Both the position numbers and the translations under genes were made by a program. Below, one piece after another: positions 1-7,134 of a stretch of DNA of 48,973 nt; the stretch's first letter is position 1; every line of letters begins with the position of its first letter. The DNA is from Solidesulfovibrio fructosivorans JJ]. Lineage in GTDB: Bacteria > Desulfobacterota > Desulfovibrionia > Desulfovibrionales > Desulfovibrionaceae. The DNA lies in NCBI RefSeq assembly GCF_000179555.1, contig NZ_AECZ01000031.1, forward strand, positions 1-48,973, given 5' to 3'. Under the pieces are notes generated by a model, which saw nothing but the letters and a program-made list of their open reading frames with translations, was not told the origin of the DNA and made no database searches.

Positions 1-70
1 TAAAAGTTTTTGGGAAGGGAGAGCGCGAGAGGGGAACCCTTTTTTCAAAAAGGGTTCCCCCTCTCGCCTC
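1..70. repeat. Terminal-hairpin repeat, copy T1 (partial)
   Basis: The stretch contains the hairpin half of a two-hairpin repeat seen again near 8.6, 18.4 and 34.8 kb. The stem runs from 25 to 67, with a GCGAGAGGGG arm, a T/A-rich centre and the complementary arm. The preceding taaaagttttt lead-in is also shared with the copies at 18.4 and 34.8 kb. The stop codon of the next minus-strand gene lies five bases beyond the stem, so the hairpin probably ends that transcript. The first half of the element would lie outside the window. Confidence 0.8.
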
Positions 71-71
71 T

Positions 72-815
72 TCATTTCGTCGAAAAGTGCCAAGCGCAGG
101 CGCAGGCGGGGAGTGTGATCTCCGGCGGGCAGCTGACGCAGGTGGTGACGATGGCGGGGTCGATGCCGGCGGCGAAGGCCGTATATTCCACCGAACCGCC
201 GGAGATACACGGATAGGGCGGCAGGCCCTGGCGTTCGCGCGAGGACTGCACCCGGCAGCGCACCATGCGCAGGACGAAGGAATCCGGGGTCTCGTCCGCG
301 ATCTCCCACTGGTTGATGCGCGACACCAGCCGCGCGCCAAAGGCGGCCTTGAGGGCGGGAAGTCCGCCCCGTTCGGGCAGGGCCAGGGCGGCCTTGGCCC
401 GCAAGGCTTCGTAATAGCCCAGGCGCGACCAGCAGGTGTCGTTGACCCGCTTGGCATCGTGCATGCCCCGGGCGTCCTCGACCTTGCGGAACCACACCCC
501 GTCCGCCGCCAGCCAGGAAACGGCCAGGGCGTCGAGCAGCTTGCCGAGCTTCTCCTCGCCCAGGGCTTCGAGGGCGGCGTTTATGTCCCCGGAAAGCCCC
601 AGCGCCCGCTCAATGCGACGTGTGAGCAGCGGAATGTAGGCGTCCCCGACCTGGGATTCCAACGCCACGGCCCGCTCCGGACCCAACTGATGCGCCGTCT
701 CGGCCAGCCATAACCCGTAGTGCACGGCAATCTGCCGCGCCGCCTCGACCACCCGTTGCGCTAAGGATGCAGCCGCATCGTCCGTGGCCGGGAGCGAAAA
801 ACGTTCATCTTTCAT
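72..815 (-). CDS. DUF6125 / ATC-hydrolase-like protein
   Basis: The 247-residue soluble protein has no signal peptide or membrane segment. It resembles the DUF6125 proteins related to the L-2-amino-thiazoline-4-carboxylate hydrolase family. The shared features are an alpha-helical first two thirds, an internal W-x-R...M-x-R-C-R-V-Q stretch near residue 190, and a C-terminal cysteine cluster (C-I-S-G-G, then C-V-S-C-P-P, then C-A-C-A-W-H-F). That cluster probably binds a metal or a redox partner. The substrate of this subfamily is unknown. The first ATG is used; it follows a gap of about 30 bases from the stop of the upstream small membrane gene, so the two may be cotranscribed. Repeat T1 directly follows the stop. 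Confidence 0.75.
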   Translation of the reverse strand: MKDERFSLPATDDAAASLAQRVVEAARQIAVHYGLWLAETAHQLGPERAVALESQVGDAYIPLLTRRIERALGLSGDINAALEALGEEKLGKLLDALAVSWLAADGVWFRKVEDARGMHDAKRVNDTCWSRLGYYEALRAKAALALPERGGLPALKAAFGARLVSRINQWEIADETPDSFVLRMVRCRVQSSRERQGLPPYPCISGGSVEYTAFAAGIDPAIVTTCVSCPPEITLPACACAWHFSTK

Positions 816-844
816 AGTAGAATCGGAAAAAGTCCGCCGAAGCG

Positions 845-1138
845 TTACAGCGTTGCGCCGATGATAAGCAGGGCCACATACACGGCCGTCGCAGTGAAGA
901 CGAATTGCCGCATGGTGCGGACGAACCGCTTCCGTTTGGCCAGCATGAACTCGATCATGCCGAGCCGCTCGTCGGGGCGGTCACACATATGCGGCAGCTT
1001 GTCGATATAGTGATCCATATAGGAATGCTCGGCCAACAGCAGCAAATAAATCCGCGGACGGAAGTAGAAACGATAAAAGAGCCAAAAGAACATGAAATAC
1101 AGGACAAAGAGCACCATGGCATAACGCAGGCTCAACAT
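845..1138 (-). CDS. Small membrane protein, unknown function
   Basis: This 97-residue protein has a hydrophobic N-terminal segment (MLSLRYAMVLFVLYFMFFWLF), a charged middle containing Y-M-D-H-Y-I-D-K-L-P, and a second hydrophobic segment at the C-terminus. It is probably a two-pass inner-membrane protein with a cytoplasmic or periplasmic loop of about 50 residues. A longer frame opens at 1195, but the ATG at 1138 is preceded by an AGGAAGG ribosome-binding site and the residues upstream of it look non-coding. I do not recognise the family. It lies upstream of, and in the same direction as, the DUF6125 gene, and is divergent from pgpA. Confidence 0.65.
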   Translation of the reverse strand: MLSLRYAMVLFVLYFMFFWLFYRFYFRPRIYLLLLAEHSYMDHYIDKLPHMCDRPDERLGMIEFMLAKRKRFVRTMRQFVFTATAVYVALLIIGATL

Positions 1139-1297
1139 CGACACCTTCCTTTCGGGTTGCGGCGCGCCAAGGACCCGCCGCCAGCTTTTTCCCACACTTC
1201 GCCCCCGAACTCAAGACGCCCTGCCGCCCCTTGCCCCGCCCCATGCCCCGGTGTAGCTTGCCCGAACCAATTCACCCCCACCACGGAGGCCCCGAAC

Positions 1298-1765
1298 ATG
1301 ACCACAGGCGACCGCCTGTCCCTGCTCGTTTCAGGACTCGGCCCCATCGGCAAAATCCCCTACGCCTCGGGCACCTGGGGTTCGGCCGCGGCCACCATCG
1401 CCGCCCCGGCCCTCTTCCTGCCCCTGCCCGGCTTCTGGCGCGTCCTCATCCTCATCGCCTTGTTTTTTATCGGCAGCTTCACCGCCACCCGCACCGAAAC
1501 CCTGCTCCAGAAAAAAGACCCCAGCCACGTCGTCATCGACGAACTCATCGGCCAATGGGTCACCTTCCTGCCCTTCGCCAGCTTGCCCACCCTGGAACTG
1601 GCCGCCGGATTTCTCCTTTTCCGCGCCTTCGATATCCTCAAGCCGCCACCTGTGCGCGCCTCGGAAAACTGGCTGCCCGCAGGCTACGGCGTCATGATCG
1701 ACGACGTGCTGGCCGGCATCTACGCCTGCATCTGCCTCGCCATCTTCCACTGGCTCCGGTCATAG
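1298..1765 (+). CDS. pgpA: Phosphatidylglycerophosphatase A
   Basis: PgpA removes the phosphate from phosphatidylglycerol phosphate, the last step of phosphatidylglycerol synthesis, at the inner membrane. The 155-residue product has the usual family length and its landmarks. These are G-x-G-x-I-x-K-x-P-Y-A-S-G-T-W-G-S near residue 13, the acidic V-I-D-E-L-I-G-Q-W motif in the middle, R-x-F-D-I-x-K-P-P-P, and the late Y-G-V-M-I-D-D-V-L-A-G motif. Four hydrophobic helices are visible. The reading frame is open from 905, but the ATG at 1298 has a GGAGG site and begins at the family start. No flagellar or lipid gene neighbours it; the gap that follows is filled with repeats. Confidence 0.93.
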   Translation: MTTGDRLSLLVSGLGPIGKIPYASGTWGSAAATIAAPALFLPLPGFWRVLILIALFFIGSFTATRTETLLQKKDPSHVVIDELIGQWVTFLPFASLPTLELAAGFLLFRAFDILKPPPVRASENWLPAGYGVMIDDVLAGIYACICLAIFHWLRS

Positions 1766-1772
1766 CGCAGGC

Positions 1773-2236
1773 AGGGGAGGCGCTGCCTCCCCCGCACCCC
1801 ACCGGCAGAGGCTCCGCCTCTGCACTCCGCCGGGGGGCGAGCGCGCCCCCCGGGCCCCCCTTTTCGGCTCTGGCTTGGCGGAAATGACGTTGGCTGTCGG
1901 GAAGGTCGTTGGGTGAAGATGGAGGCGGAATTTGTCGGGACGGTGCATGTCGCTTCGCGACAAGCTCGTCCCAAGCAAATGCCGCCTCCACCACGCCGGT
2001 CGCCCCTTTGGGGCGACATGTAAAGACACTCTGTTTTCTTGAATGCGGCGCTTCGCCGCTGGCGCGGTTGTTGCCGCAATCGCGTCCGGCGTCGAGGGGC
2101 GTAAGCCCCTCGTGTCGCCGGGCCGATTGCGGCAACTAACATACGGCGTTCCGCCGCCCCCCTACCCCCATGCTCACACCTCACCATCCCAACCCGGTAA
2201 AAGGGGGTCCGGGGGACATCAAGTCCCCCGGGGGGT
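1773..2236. repeat. Composite intergenic repeat, block A
   Basis: The gap between pgpA and pal (1766-2354) holds no convincing gene but is a mosaic of short repeats. In order these are a gaggctccgcctctgc palindrome near 1808-1825, a segment of about 100 bases (1914-2016) containing cggtgcatgtcgcttcgcga, a segment from 2041 with gcggcgcttcgccgct, and a segment at 2190-2236 with aacccggtaaaagggggt and gggggacatcaagtccccc. All recur in the opposite orientation and in the reverse order at 12,386-13,530. Frames in this region on both strands are unlike proteins and change frame between repeat copies. The gap lies between convergent genes. Confidence 0.85.
2070..2136. repeat. Large cruciform-capable inverted repeat
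   Basis: Perfect 13-base arms (GTTGCCGCAATCG at 2070-2082 and its complement at 2124-2136) enclose a second perfect hairpin, CGAGGGGC-GTAA-GCCCCTCG, at 2093-2112. The inner hairpin and about 35-45 bases around it are missing from the inverted copy near 12.5 kb, so it looks like an element nested in the mosaic. No T-run follows on either strand, so a simple terminator role is unlikely. Confidence 0.75.
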
Positions 2237-2291
2237 CCAGGGGCAGAGCCCTGGCGGGGTCCGGGGTGGCACCCCGGCCATGCCCACGCAC

Positions 2292-2325
2292 AAAAAAGGC
2301 CGCCGGGAAACCCCGGCGGCCTTTT
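2292..2325 (-). terminator. Rho-independent terminator of the tol-pal run
   Basis: The hairpin has GGCCGCCGGG paired with CCGGCGGCC and a run of six T on the minus strand (four on the plus strand). It lies about 30 bases beyond the pal stop. It can act in both directions between the convergent pal and pgpA genes. Confidence 0.85.
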
Positions 2326-2354
2326 GCGCCTTAACGGCGTGAAAGCAACGGAAA

Positions 2355-2870
2355 CTAGTAGGTGGCGCGGAATTCGTCGCGGCGGTTCTTGGCGTAGGCA
2401 GCCTCGGAGTGCCCCGGATCCAGAGGACGTTCCTTGCCGTAGCTGACGGTGGACAGCCGGTCGGCGGGAATCCCCAGGTTGCTCAGGTACTGGGCGGCAG
2501 CCTGGGCGCGGCGTTCGCCGAGGGCCAGGTTGTATTCGGCCGTGCCACGCTGGTCGCAGTTACCTTCCACGATGACCTTGATCTGCGGGTACTGCCGCAT
2601 GATCTCGGCCTTGCGGGTCAGGATCTGCCGGGATTCGGCCGTCAGGTTGGAGCTGTCGAAGGCGAAGTGGATCATCTGGGCCAGCTCGTTAGCGGCCTGT
2701 CCCATCTTTTCCCGCAGGGCACGCTCCTGTTCCAAACGAGCCTTTTCCTGGTCTTCCCAGCTCGTTCCGGAACCATCGCCGGGGCCGCCGGCTTTTTTGG
2801 CGCAACCAAATCCCGTCAGGGAAAGCATCAGCACCAGTACCGCCAAAGTCAAAATCCTCGAACGCGTCAT
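2355..2870 (-). CDS. pal: Peptidoglycan-associated lipoprotein Pal
   Basis: Pal is the outer-membrane lipoprotein that anchors the Tol complex to peptidoglycan. The 171-residue product starts with a lipoprotein signal (MTRSRILTLAVLVLMLSLTG, then F-G-C). The C at about residue 23 is the lipidation site, although the lipobox is not canonical. A short charged linker follows. The OmpA-like domain from about residue 65 contains I-H-F-A-F-D-S-S-N-L, the peptidoglycan-binding V-E-G-N-C-D-Q-R-G-T-x-E-Y-N-x-x-L-G-x-R-R-A motif and the closing R-R-D-E-F. An AGGAGGA site precedes the ATG. It ends the tolQ-to-pal run and is followed by a strong terminator. Confidence 0.95.
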   Translation of the reverse strand: MTRSRILTLAVLVLMLSLTGFGCAKKAGGPGDGSGTSWEDQEKARLEQERALREKMGQAANELAQMIHFAFDSSNLTAESRQILTRKAEIMRQYPQIKVIVEGNCDQRGTAEYNLALGERRAQAAAQYLSNLGIPADRLSTVSYGKERPLDPGHSEAAYAKNRRDEFRATY

Positions 2871-2883
2871 TTTTTCTTCCTCC

Positions 2884-2979
2884 TCACATAGCCCGCCCGG
2901 GCGTTACAGAGCCAGGAGCTTTACCCCTGGCCGTGTTCTCGATGGGGCTGGCGAAGCACCAACCGGAACGCGCCTCCAA
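2884..2979 (-). CDS. Possible 31-residue leader ORF before pal
   Basis: A TTG start follows an AGGAGG site by five bases, and the frame (starting MEARSGWCFAS) ends in a TGA that overlaps the pal ribosome-binding site (TGAGGAGG). That arrangement would couple its translation to pal. The peptide itself resembles nothing known and could be chance. It lies in the 261-base gap 2871-3131 between tolB and pal. That gap also holds a small hairpin at 2911-2931 (GCCAGG/CCTGGC) inside the frame. Confidence 0.25.
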   Translation of the reverse strand: MEARSGWCFASPIENTARGKAPGSVTPGRAM

Positions 2980-3131
2980 TTACGCCTCCTGCAATAAAAT
3001 GCAACAGGGAAATTATGGCCGTTCTGCATAGTTGTGTTCTTTTGCTAACCCCTGGACTCCATTTATTCCGTCCTTTGTCATATTGGACGCGACCATTACA
3101 GGATCGTCATGGAATGGAAAAAACCGTGACA

Positions 3132-4454
3132 CTACTTCGGAAGCGGCCCCCAGCAAGGCATTTGGGCTGTTCCGTCGCCGGTGGGGATCATGATCGGCGG
3201 CGTGCCGTGACGGGTCGTGACATACAATTTTTTCTGACCGCTACGGGTCGAGGAAAACACGATAAAATAGCCGTCCGGCGAAAAACTGGGGTTCTCGTCC
3301 GAGCCGCCGCCCGACGTGACCTGGGTATCCTGGCCGGTGGTCATGTCGTGGACGAAAACTTTTTGCGCGCCCCCGAGCTGCTTGGTGTAGGCGATGAGCT
3401 TGCCGTCTGGGCTTAAGGACGGGTTGGTGTTGTAGCCCGACGGGGTGATGCGCCGGGGCGAGCCGCCGCTCACATTCTGCAAGTAGATATTGGGATTGCC
3501 GGCCTGGTCGTTGACGAAGGCCATGAGGCTTCCCGAGGCGTCGAAGCTGGGGGAGACGTTGATGCCCGGACCGCCGGCCAGCACGCGTCCCGGCTGGTGG
3601 TTGGCGTTTAGGAGGTAGATATCCGCCTTGCCGTGCATGCGCACGCTGACGGCGATCTGGCCGTTTGGCAGAAAGCGCGGGCTCACCACGTTGGTGCTCG
3701 GCAGGGTGTAGACCTGGGGCTTGCCGCCGCCGGACCACACGCCCAGGTAATGGGAACGCGAACCGATGAGGGTAAACGCGATGCTGCGGCCGTCGAAGGA
3801 CCAGGCCGGGCTTTCGGCCATGCCGAGCTCATTGTAGTGGGTGATGCGGGTCAGGCCACGGCCGGTGGGGCGCACGGTCCAGATGTCGGTGCCCTTGCCG
3901 GAGCTGGGTTTGACGAAAGCAATCTGGGAATTGAAAAAACCGCCCTGGCCGGTAAGCGCGGCCATGAGCTCCATGCAGAAGCGGTCGGCGATATCGGGCA
4001 ATTGGGCGTCGGTGACGCTGTCATAGCCTTTGCCGACGATCACCTTCTGGGAATAGACCTCGAAGGCGCGCAGCTCCACGTTGCCGAGGTTGCCGCCGGG
4101 CGTCCATTTGGAGGTGACGAGCACGTCGATCTTGCCCATGCTGAAGGGCTTGAAATCAATCTGGTCCGCCGTGGCCCCGCCGATCTGGCCGGGGATATTC
4201 GAGGGCGGCACCAGTTGCAGGAACGGAAGGAACTGCAAATCCTTATTGATAAGATCCTGCAGCTTGTCGGCCGGGGTCATCTGTCCGCCGTCGGCAAAGG
4301 GCCTGGCCTGGACCAGGTTCATTTTGGCCTGTCCCGGCCCCTGGATGTCCACGGCCAGGGAAGTCTGGGCCGGTGCCCGTCCGGACAAAATGCCCAAAAG
4401 CATGAAAAGTGCCCCGAAAACACTGATGATTCGCTTATGCGCGCGCGTGGTCAT
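3132..4454 (-). CDS. tolB: Tol-Pal system beta-propeller protein TolB
   Basis: TolB is the periplasmic member of the Tol-Pal machine; it binds Pal and the TolA side and supports outer-membrane constriction during division. The 440-residue product has a signal peptide (ending A-P-A-Q near residue 30), an N-terminal alpha/beta domain with D-F-K-P-F, and a C-terminal six-bladed propeller. The propeller carries repeated WD40-like PD40 motifs such as E-S-P-A-W-S-F-D-G-R, V-S-P-S-F-D-A-S-G, N-P-S-L-S-P-D-G-K and N-P-S-F-S-P-D-G-Y. Length and layout are usual. It lies downstream of tolA with a gap of 172 bases, and upstream of pal. Confidence 0.96.
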   Translation of the reverse strand: MTTRAHKRIISVFGALFMLLGILSGRAPAQTSLAVDIQGPGQAKMNLVQARPFADGGQMTPADKLQDLINKDLQFLPFLQLVPPSNIPGQIGGATADQIDFKPFSMGKIDVLVTSKWTPGGNLGNVELRAFEVYSQKVIVGKGYDSVTDAQLPDIADRFCMELMAALTGQGGFFNSQIAFVKPSSGKGTDIWTVRPTGRGLTRITHYNELGMAESPAWSFDGRSIAFTLIGSRSHYLGVWSGGGKPQVYTLPSTNVVSPRFLPNGQIAVSVRMHGKADIYLLNANHQPGRVLAGGPGINVSPSFDASGSLMAFVNDQAGNPNIYLQNVSGGSPRRITPSGYNTNPSLSPDGKLIAYTKQLGGAQKVFVHDMTTGQDTQVTSGGGSDENPSFSPDGYFIVFSSTRSGQKKLYVTTRHGTPPIMIPTGDGTAQMPCWGPLPK

Positions 4455-4498
4455 TGTCCAAGTCCCTGATGCTCGCTGCTTGCCGGTTTGTCGTTAAG

Positions 4499-4518
4499 CC
4501 CCGGCGATGTCGCCGGGG
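4499..4518. other. Perfect hairpin in the tolA-tolB gap
   Basis: The stem CCCCGGCGA pairs perfectly with TCGCCGGGG around a two-base loop. It lies 45 bases upstream of the tolB start. Closer to tolA (around 4604-4630) a weaker stem is followed on the minus strand by seven T, so partial termination after tolA is possible. Both could lower or separate tolB-pal expression from tolQRA. Confidence 0.5.
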
Positions 4519-4626
4519 AGCCTGCCCTCGCGGCCGGCACGGGTATTCCCATGTTTCGGCCTATAGCCTGTTCCCGGGGCCCAGGCAAATGCCCCCCGGA
4601 AAAAAATGCGATCCCCGGTCGCGATC

Positions 4627-5874
4627 CTACCGCCCAAGCTCCTGGGAGCTAAACCGCAGTTGCAGGACATTGAGGCCCGGCGGCGGCGGCGGCAGCGTAT
4701 CCGTCTCGGACGCGGCCTTGACGGTCGAGGCGTCGAAGCTGGCCTGCCCGGAGGACTGCACCAATTTGTATTCGAGGATGCGCCCGTTTTGGTCGATATG
4801 CACTTCCACGACGGCCAAAAGCGGTTGGCGGGAGCCGCTCGGGAAACGCCAGTTCTTTTTGACCTCGCGGTTGACGATCTGGGCATAGACCCCCATGGTG
4901 ACGCCGCTGCCGCCGCCACCGCCGCCTCCTCCGCCGCCGCCGCCACCGGCCATGCGACGGGCATCGGCCAGGGCCTTGGCCAAGGGATCGCCGCCGGCCG
5001 AGCCCTTGCCCGAACCTTTGCCGCCGCCTTCTCCGGCCTTGGCCTTGGCATCCTTGAGCGCCTTGGCCAAAACGTTCTTGGCGGAGGCCGCTTCCTTGGC
5101 CGCCGCGGCGGCTTTGGCCGCTTCCGCCGCTTTCTTGGCATCGGCGGCTTTTTTCGCGTCCTCGGCTTTTTTGGCTTCAGCGGCCTTCCTGGCCTCCTCG
5201 GCCTTCTTTTTCGCTTCGTCAGCCTTCTTCTTCGCTTCTTCGGCCTTTTTGGCTTCCTCGGCTTTTTTCTTGGCCTCTTCAGCCTTCTTTTTCGCCTCTT
5301 CGGCCTTCTTGGCCTCTTCCGCTTTTTTCTTGGCTTCTTCCGCCTTTTTGGCGTCTTCGGCCTTTTTGAGCAGCTCGGCCTTCTTGATTTCCTCGAGTTT
5401 TTTGGCCTCCTCGGCCTTCTTCTTGGCCTGTTCGGCCTTCTGCGTCTCTTCCTCGAGTTTTTTGAAATCCGGCTTGGGCTCGATTTTGGGCTCGGGCTTG
5501 GGTTCGGTCTTCGGCTCGGATTTGGTTTCCGGTTCCGGCGCCTGGGGCACGGCGGCCACGGGCTCGGGCGCGGTGGGCTTGGCCGGTTCGGCCGGAGCCT
5601 TAGCCGGCTCGGGCACCTGCGCCTCGGCGGCATCTCCGGGACCTCCCTCGGGTTCGGGCGGACCGGGCTGGGGCCTGTCGCCCGGCCCCTTGGGTCCCGG
5701 CGGCAGGCCGGGTTCGCCGGGGGGCAGGCCGGGAGCGCCGAGCGAGACGAGGTCGACTTCGTACACGGGAACGTTGAGCTGGAATTTGACCGGCTCGATA
5801 TTGATGAAGACGAGGCTTGCCAGCACCACCGTCAGGTGCAGGAAGATGGAAAATATCCAGCCAAGAACGCGCAT
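4627..5874 (-). CDS. tolA: TolA-type energy-transducing protein
   Basis: TolA spans the periplasm and couples TolQR to TolB-Pal. The 415-residue product has one N-terminal membrane helix (W-I-F-S-I-F-L-H-L-T-V-V-L-A-S-L-V-F) and a Pro/Gly-rich stretch. A very long helix of A-E-E-A-K-K-type repeats covers about residues 145-290. Next comes a Gly13 run near residue 325. The C-terminal TonB/TolA domain has Y-A-Q-I-V-N-R-E-V-K-K-N-W and V-E-V-H-I-D-Q-N-G. A longer frame opens at 6030, but it would overlap tolR fully, and only from the ATG at 5874 does the protein look like TolA. The ribosome-binding site is weak. The low-complexity repeats produce long false frames on the other strand. Confidence 0.92.
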   Translation of the reverse strand: MRVLGWIFSIFLHLTVVLASLVFINIEPVKFQLNVPVYEVDLVSLGAPGLPPGEPGLPPGPKGPGDRPQPGPPEPEGGPGDAAEAQVPEPAKAPAEPAKPTAPEPVAAVPQAPEPETKSEPKTEPKPEPKIEPKPDFKKLEEETQKAEQAKKKAEEAKKLEEIKKAELLKKAEDAKKAEEAKKKAEEAKKAEEAKKKAEEAKKKAEEAKKAEEAKKKADEAKKKAEEARKAAEAKKAEDAKKAADAKKAAEAAKAAAAAKEAASAKNVLAKALKDAKAKAGEGGGKGSGKGSAGGDPLAKALADARRMAGGGGGGGGGGGGGSGVTMGVYAQIVNREVKKNWRFPSGSRQPLLAVVEVHIDQNGRILEYKLVQSSGQASFDASTVKAASETDTLPPPPPGLNVLQLRFSSQELGR

Positions 5875-5914
5875 GGGGCACTCGCTGTGACACGTCGGGC
5901 GACGCGTCCGGGTC

Positions 5915-6355
5915 CTATTTCTTTTTGGCGGCTGGGGAGGGCGCGGCCGTTTTCTCTTCTTCGGCCACAACGCCGAGCTTATCAACGCCAGCCTCTTTGA
6001 CCACGCCCATGACAGCAACCACCGTGCCATAGGGGACGGACTTGTCGGCCCGCAAAAAGAGCTGCTTTTTCTGAGCGGTCACCAGCTGCTGCACCTGCCC
6101 GCCCAGATCGCCGAGTTCCACCTGGTACTTGTCCAGGTACAGGGAACCGTCGGCCTTGATGGTCAACACCACGCTGTCGCTTTCCTTGGGCAACACGGAG
6201 ACGGCGCGGGTCTGGGGCAGGTCGACCTGCAACCCCTGAGTCATCATGGGCGCGGTGACCATGAAGATGATGAGGAGCACCAACATGACGTCCACGAAGG
6301 GGGTCACGTTGACGTCGGCCATGAAGCGGCCCTTGCCGCCGACCTGCATGCCCAT
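5915..6355 (-). CDS. tolR: TolR/ExbD biopolymer transport protein
   Basis: TolR forms the proton-driven motor with TolQ in the inner membrane. The 146-residue product has the N-terminal V-N-V-T-P-F-V-D-V-M-L-V-L-L-I-I-F membrane helix. It carries the conserved membrane aspartate that takes the proton, then P-M-M-T-Q-G-L-Q-V-D-L-P and a periplasmic domain with L-R-A-D-K-S-V-P-Y-G. The C-terminus is a charged Ala/Pro/Lys tail. The start lies three bases after the tolQ stop, so the two are translationally linked; tolA follows 40 bases later. Confidence 0.95.
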   Translation of the reverse strand: MGMQVGGKGRFMADVNVTPFVDVMLVLLIIFMVTAPMMTQGLQVDLPQTRAVSVLPKESDSVVLTIKADGSLYLDKYQVELGDLGGQVQQLVTAQKKQLFLRADKSVPYGTVVAVMGVVKEAGVDKLGVVAEEEKTAAPSPAAKKK

Positions 6356-6358
6356 GGC

Positions 6359-7105
6359 CTAGAACCTCTCCGAGGCCGGCCGGCGACGGGCCGCGGCCGG
6401 GGCCTCGGCGTCGCGCGGGGTCCAGGTCACTTCGCGCTGGATGCGGTTTAAAAACGCGCCGGCGAAGTTGACCAGCTCGCCCTCGATGGCCTGGATGTAG
6501 CCCAGGAAGAAGTTGTAGGAGATGACGGCCGGGATGGCCACGGCCAAGCCGATGGCGGTGGCGATCAGCGCCTCGGAGATGCCCGGGGCCACGGCGGCCA
6601 GGGCGGCGGACTGCATAAGGCCGATGGAGTGAAACGAGTTCATGATGCCCCATACCGTGCCGAACAGGCCGATAAAGGGCGTGGCGTTGGCGCTGGTGGC
6701 CAGAAACGGCAGGGAGCTCGAGAGCTTGGCCAGCTCCTGGGACACGCCCTGGCGCAGCACCCGGCGGATGTTGTCCATGGCGATGTGGCCTTTTTCCGCC
6801 GGATCGAGATCGGCCTGCTCCATGCGCACCAGTTCCTCGAAGGCCAGCCGTCCGACGTTGAACGCCGGGGACTGGCGGGACTGGCCCAGGGACTGCATGG
6901 CCGAACGCAGGGTGTCGGCCTCCTGGAACCTGTCGAAATCCCTGGCGGTCTCACGTTTGGCCGAGGTCAGCGTGAAGATCTTGACGAAGATGATGCTCCA
7001 ACAGCCAAGGGACATGACCCCAAGGACACACAAGACGAAAATGACCGTCGGCGTGGCATTGGCCATCATGGCCCAAAAGCCGCCATGCGGCGTAAGCGCA
7101 TCCAT
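6359..7105 (-). CDS. tolQ: TolQ/ExbB proton-channel protein
   Basis: TolQ is the multi-spanning partner of TolR. The 248-residue product has a first helix at about residues 18-40 (V-I-F-V-L-C-V-L-G-V-M-S-L-G-C-W), a long cytoplasmic region, and the paired helices of the MotA/TolQ/ExbB family. Those helices include A-T-S-A-N-A-T-P-F-I-G-L-F-G-T-V-W-G-I-M and G-I-S-E-A-L-I-A-T-A-I-G-L-A-V-A-I-P-A-V. It precedes tolR by three bases. The sirtuin gene ends only 29 bases upstream in the same direction, so the promoter may lie before the sirtuin. Confidence 0.96.
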   Translation of the reverse strand: MDALTPHGGFWAMMANATPTVIFVLCVLGVMSLGCWSIIFVKIFTLTSAKRETARDFDRFQEADTLRSAMQSLGQSRQSPAFNVGRLAFEELVRMEQADLDPAEKGHIAMDNIRRVLRQGVSQELAKLSSSLPFLATSANATPFIGLFGTVWGIMNSFHSIGLMQSAALAAVAPGISEALIATAIGLAVAIPAVISYNFFLGYIQAIEGELVNFAGAFLNRIQREVTWTPRDAEAPAAARRRPASERF

Positions 7106-7134
7106 TGCGACCCACCTGTGGGAAATGTAAGAGG

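Noticed and set aside
1692-2187. Several frames of 70-155 codons across the pgpA-pal gap
   Set aside because: They run through repeats on both strands, are Arg/Pro/Gly-rich and do not agree between repeat copies.
4606-6000. Long plus-strand frames (464 and 331 codons) opposite tolA
   Set aside because: They are complements of the low-complexity repeats in tolA. They show F-G-L-L-G-L-F or A-S-S-A-F-F repeats and no ribosome-binding site.
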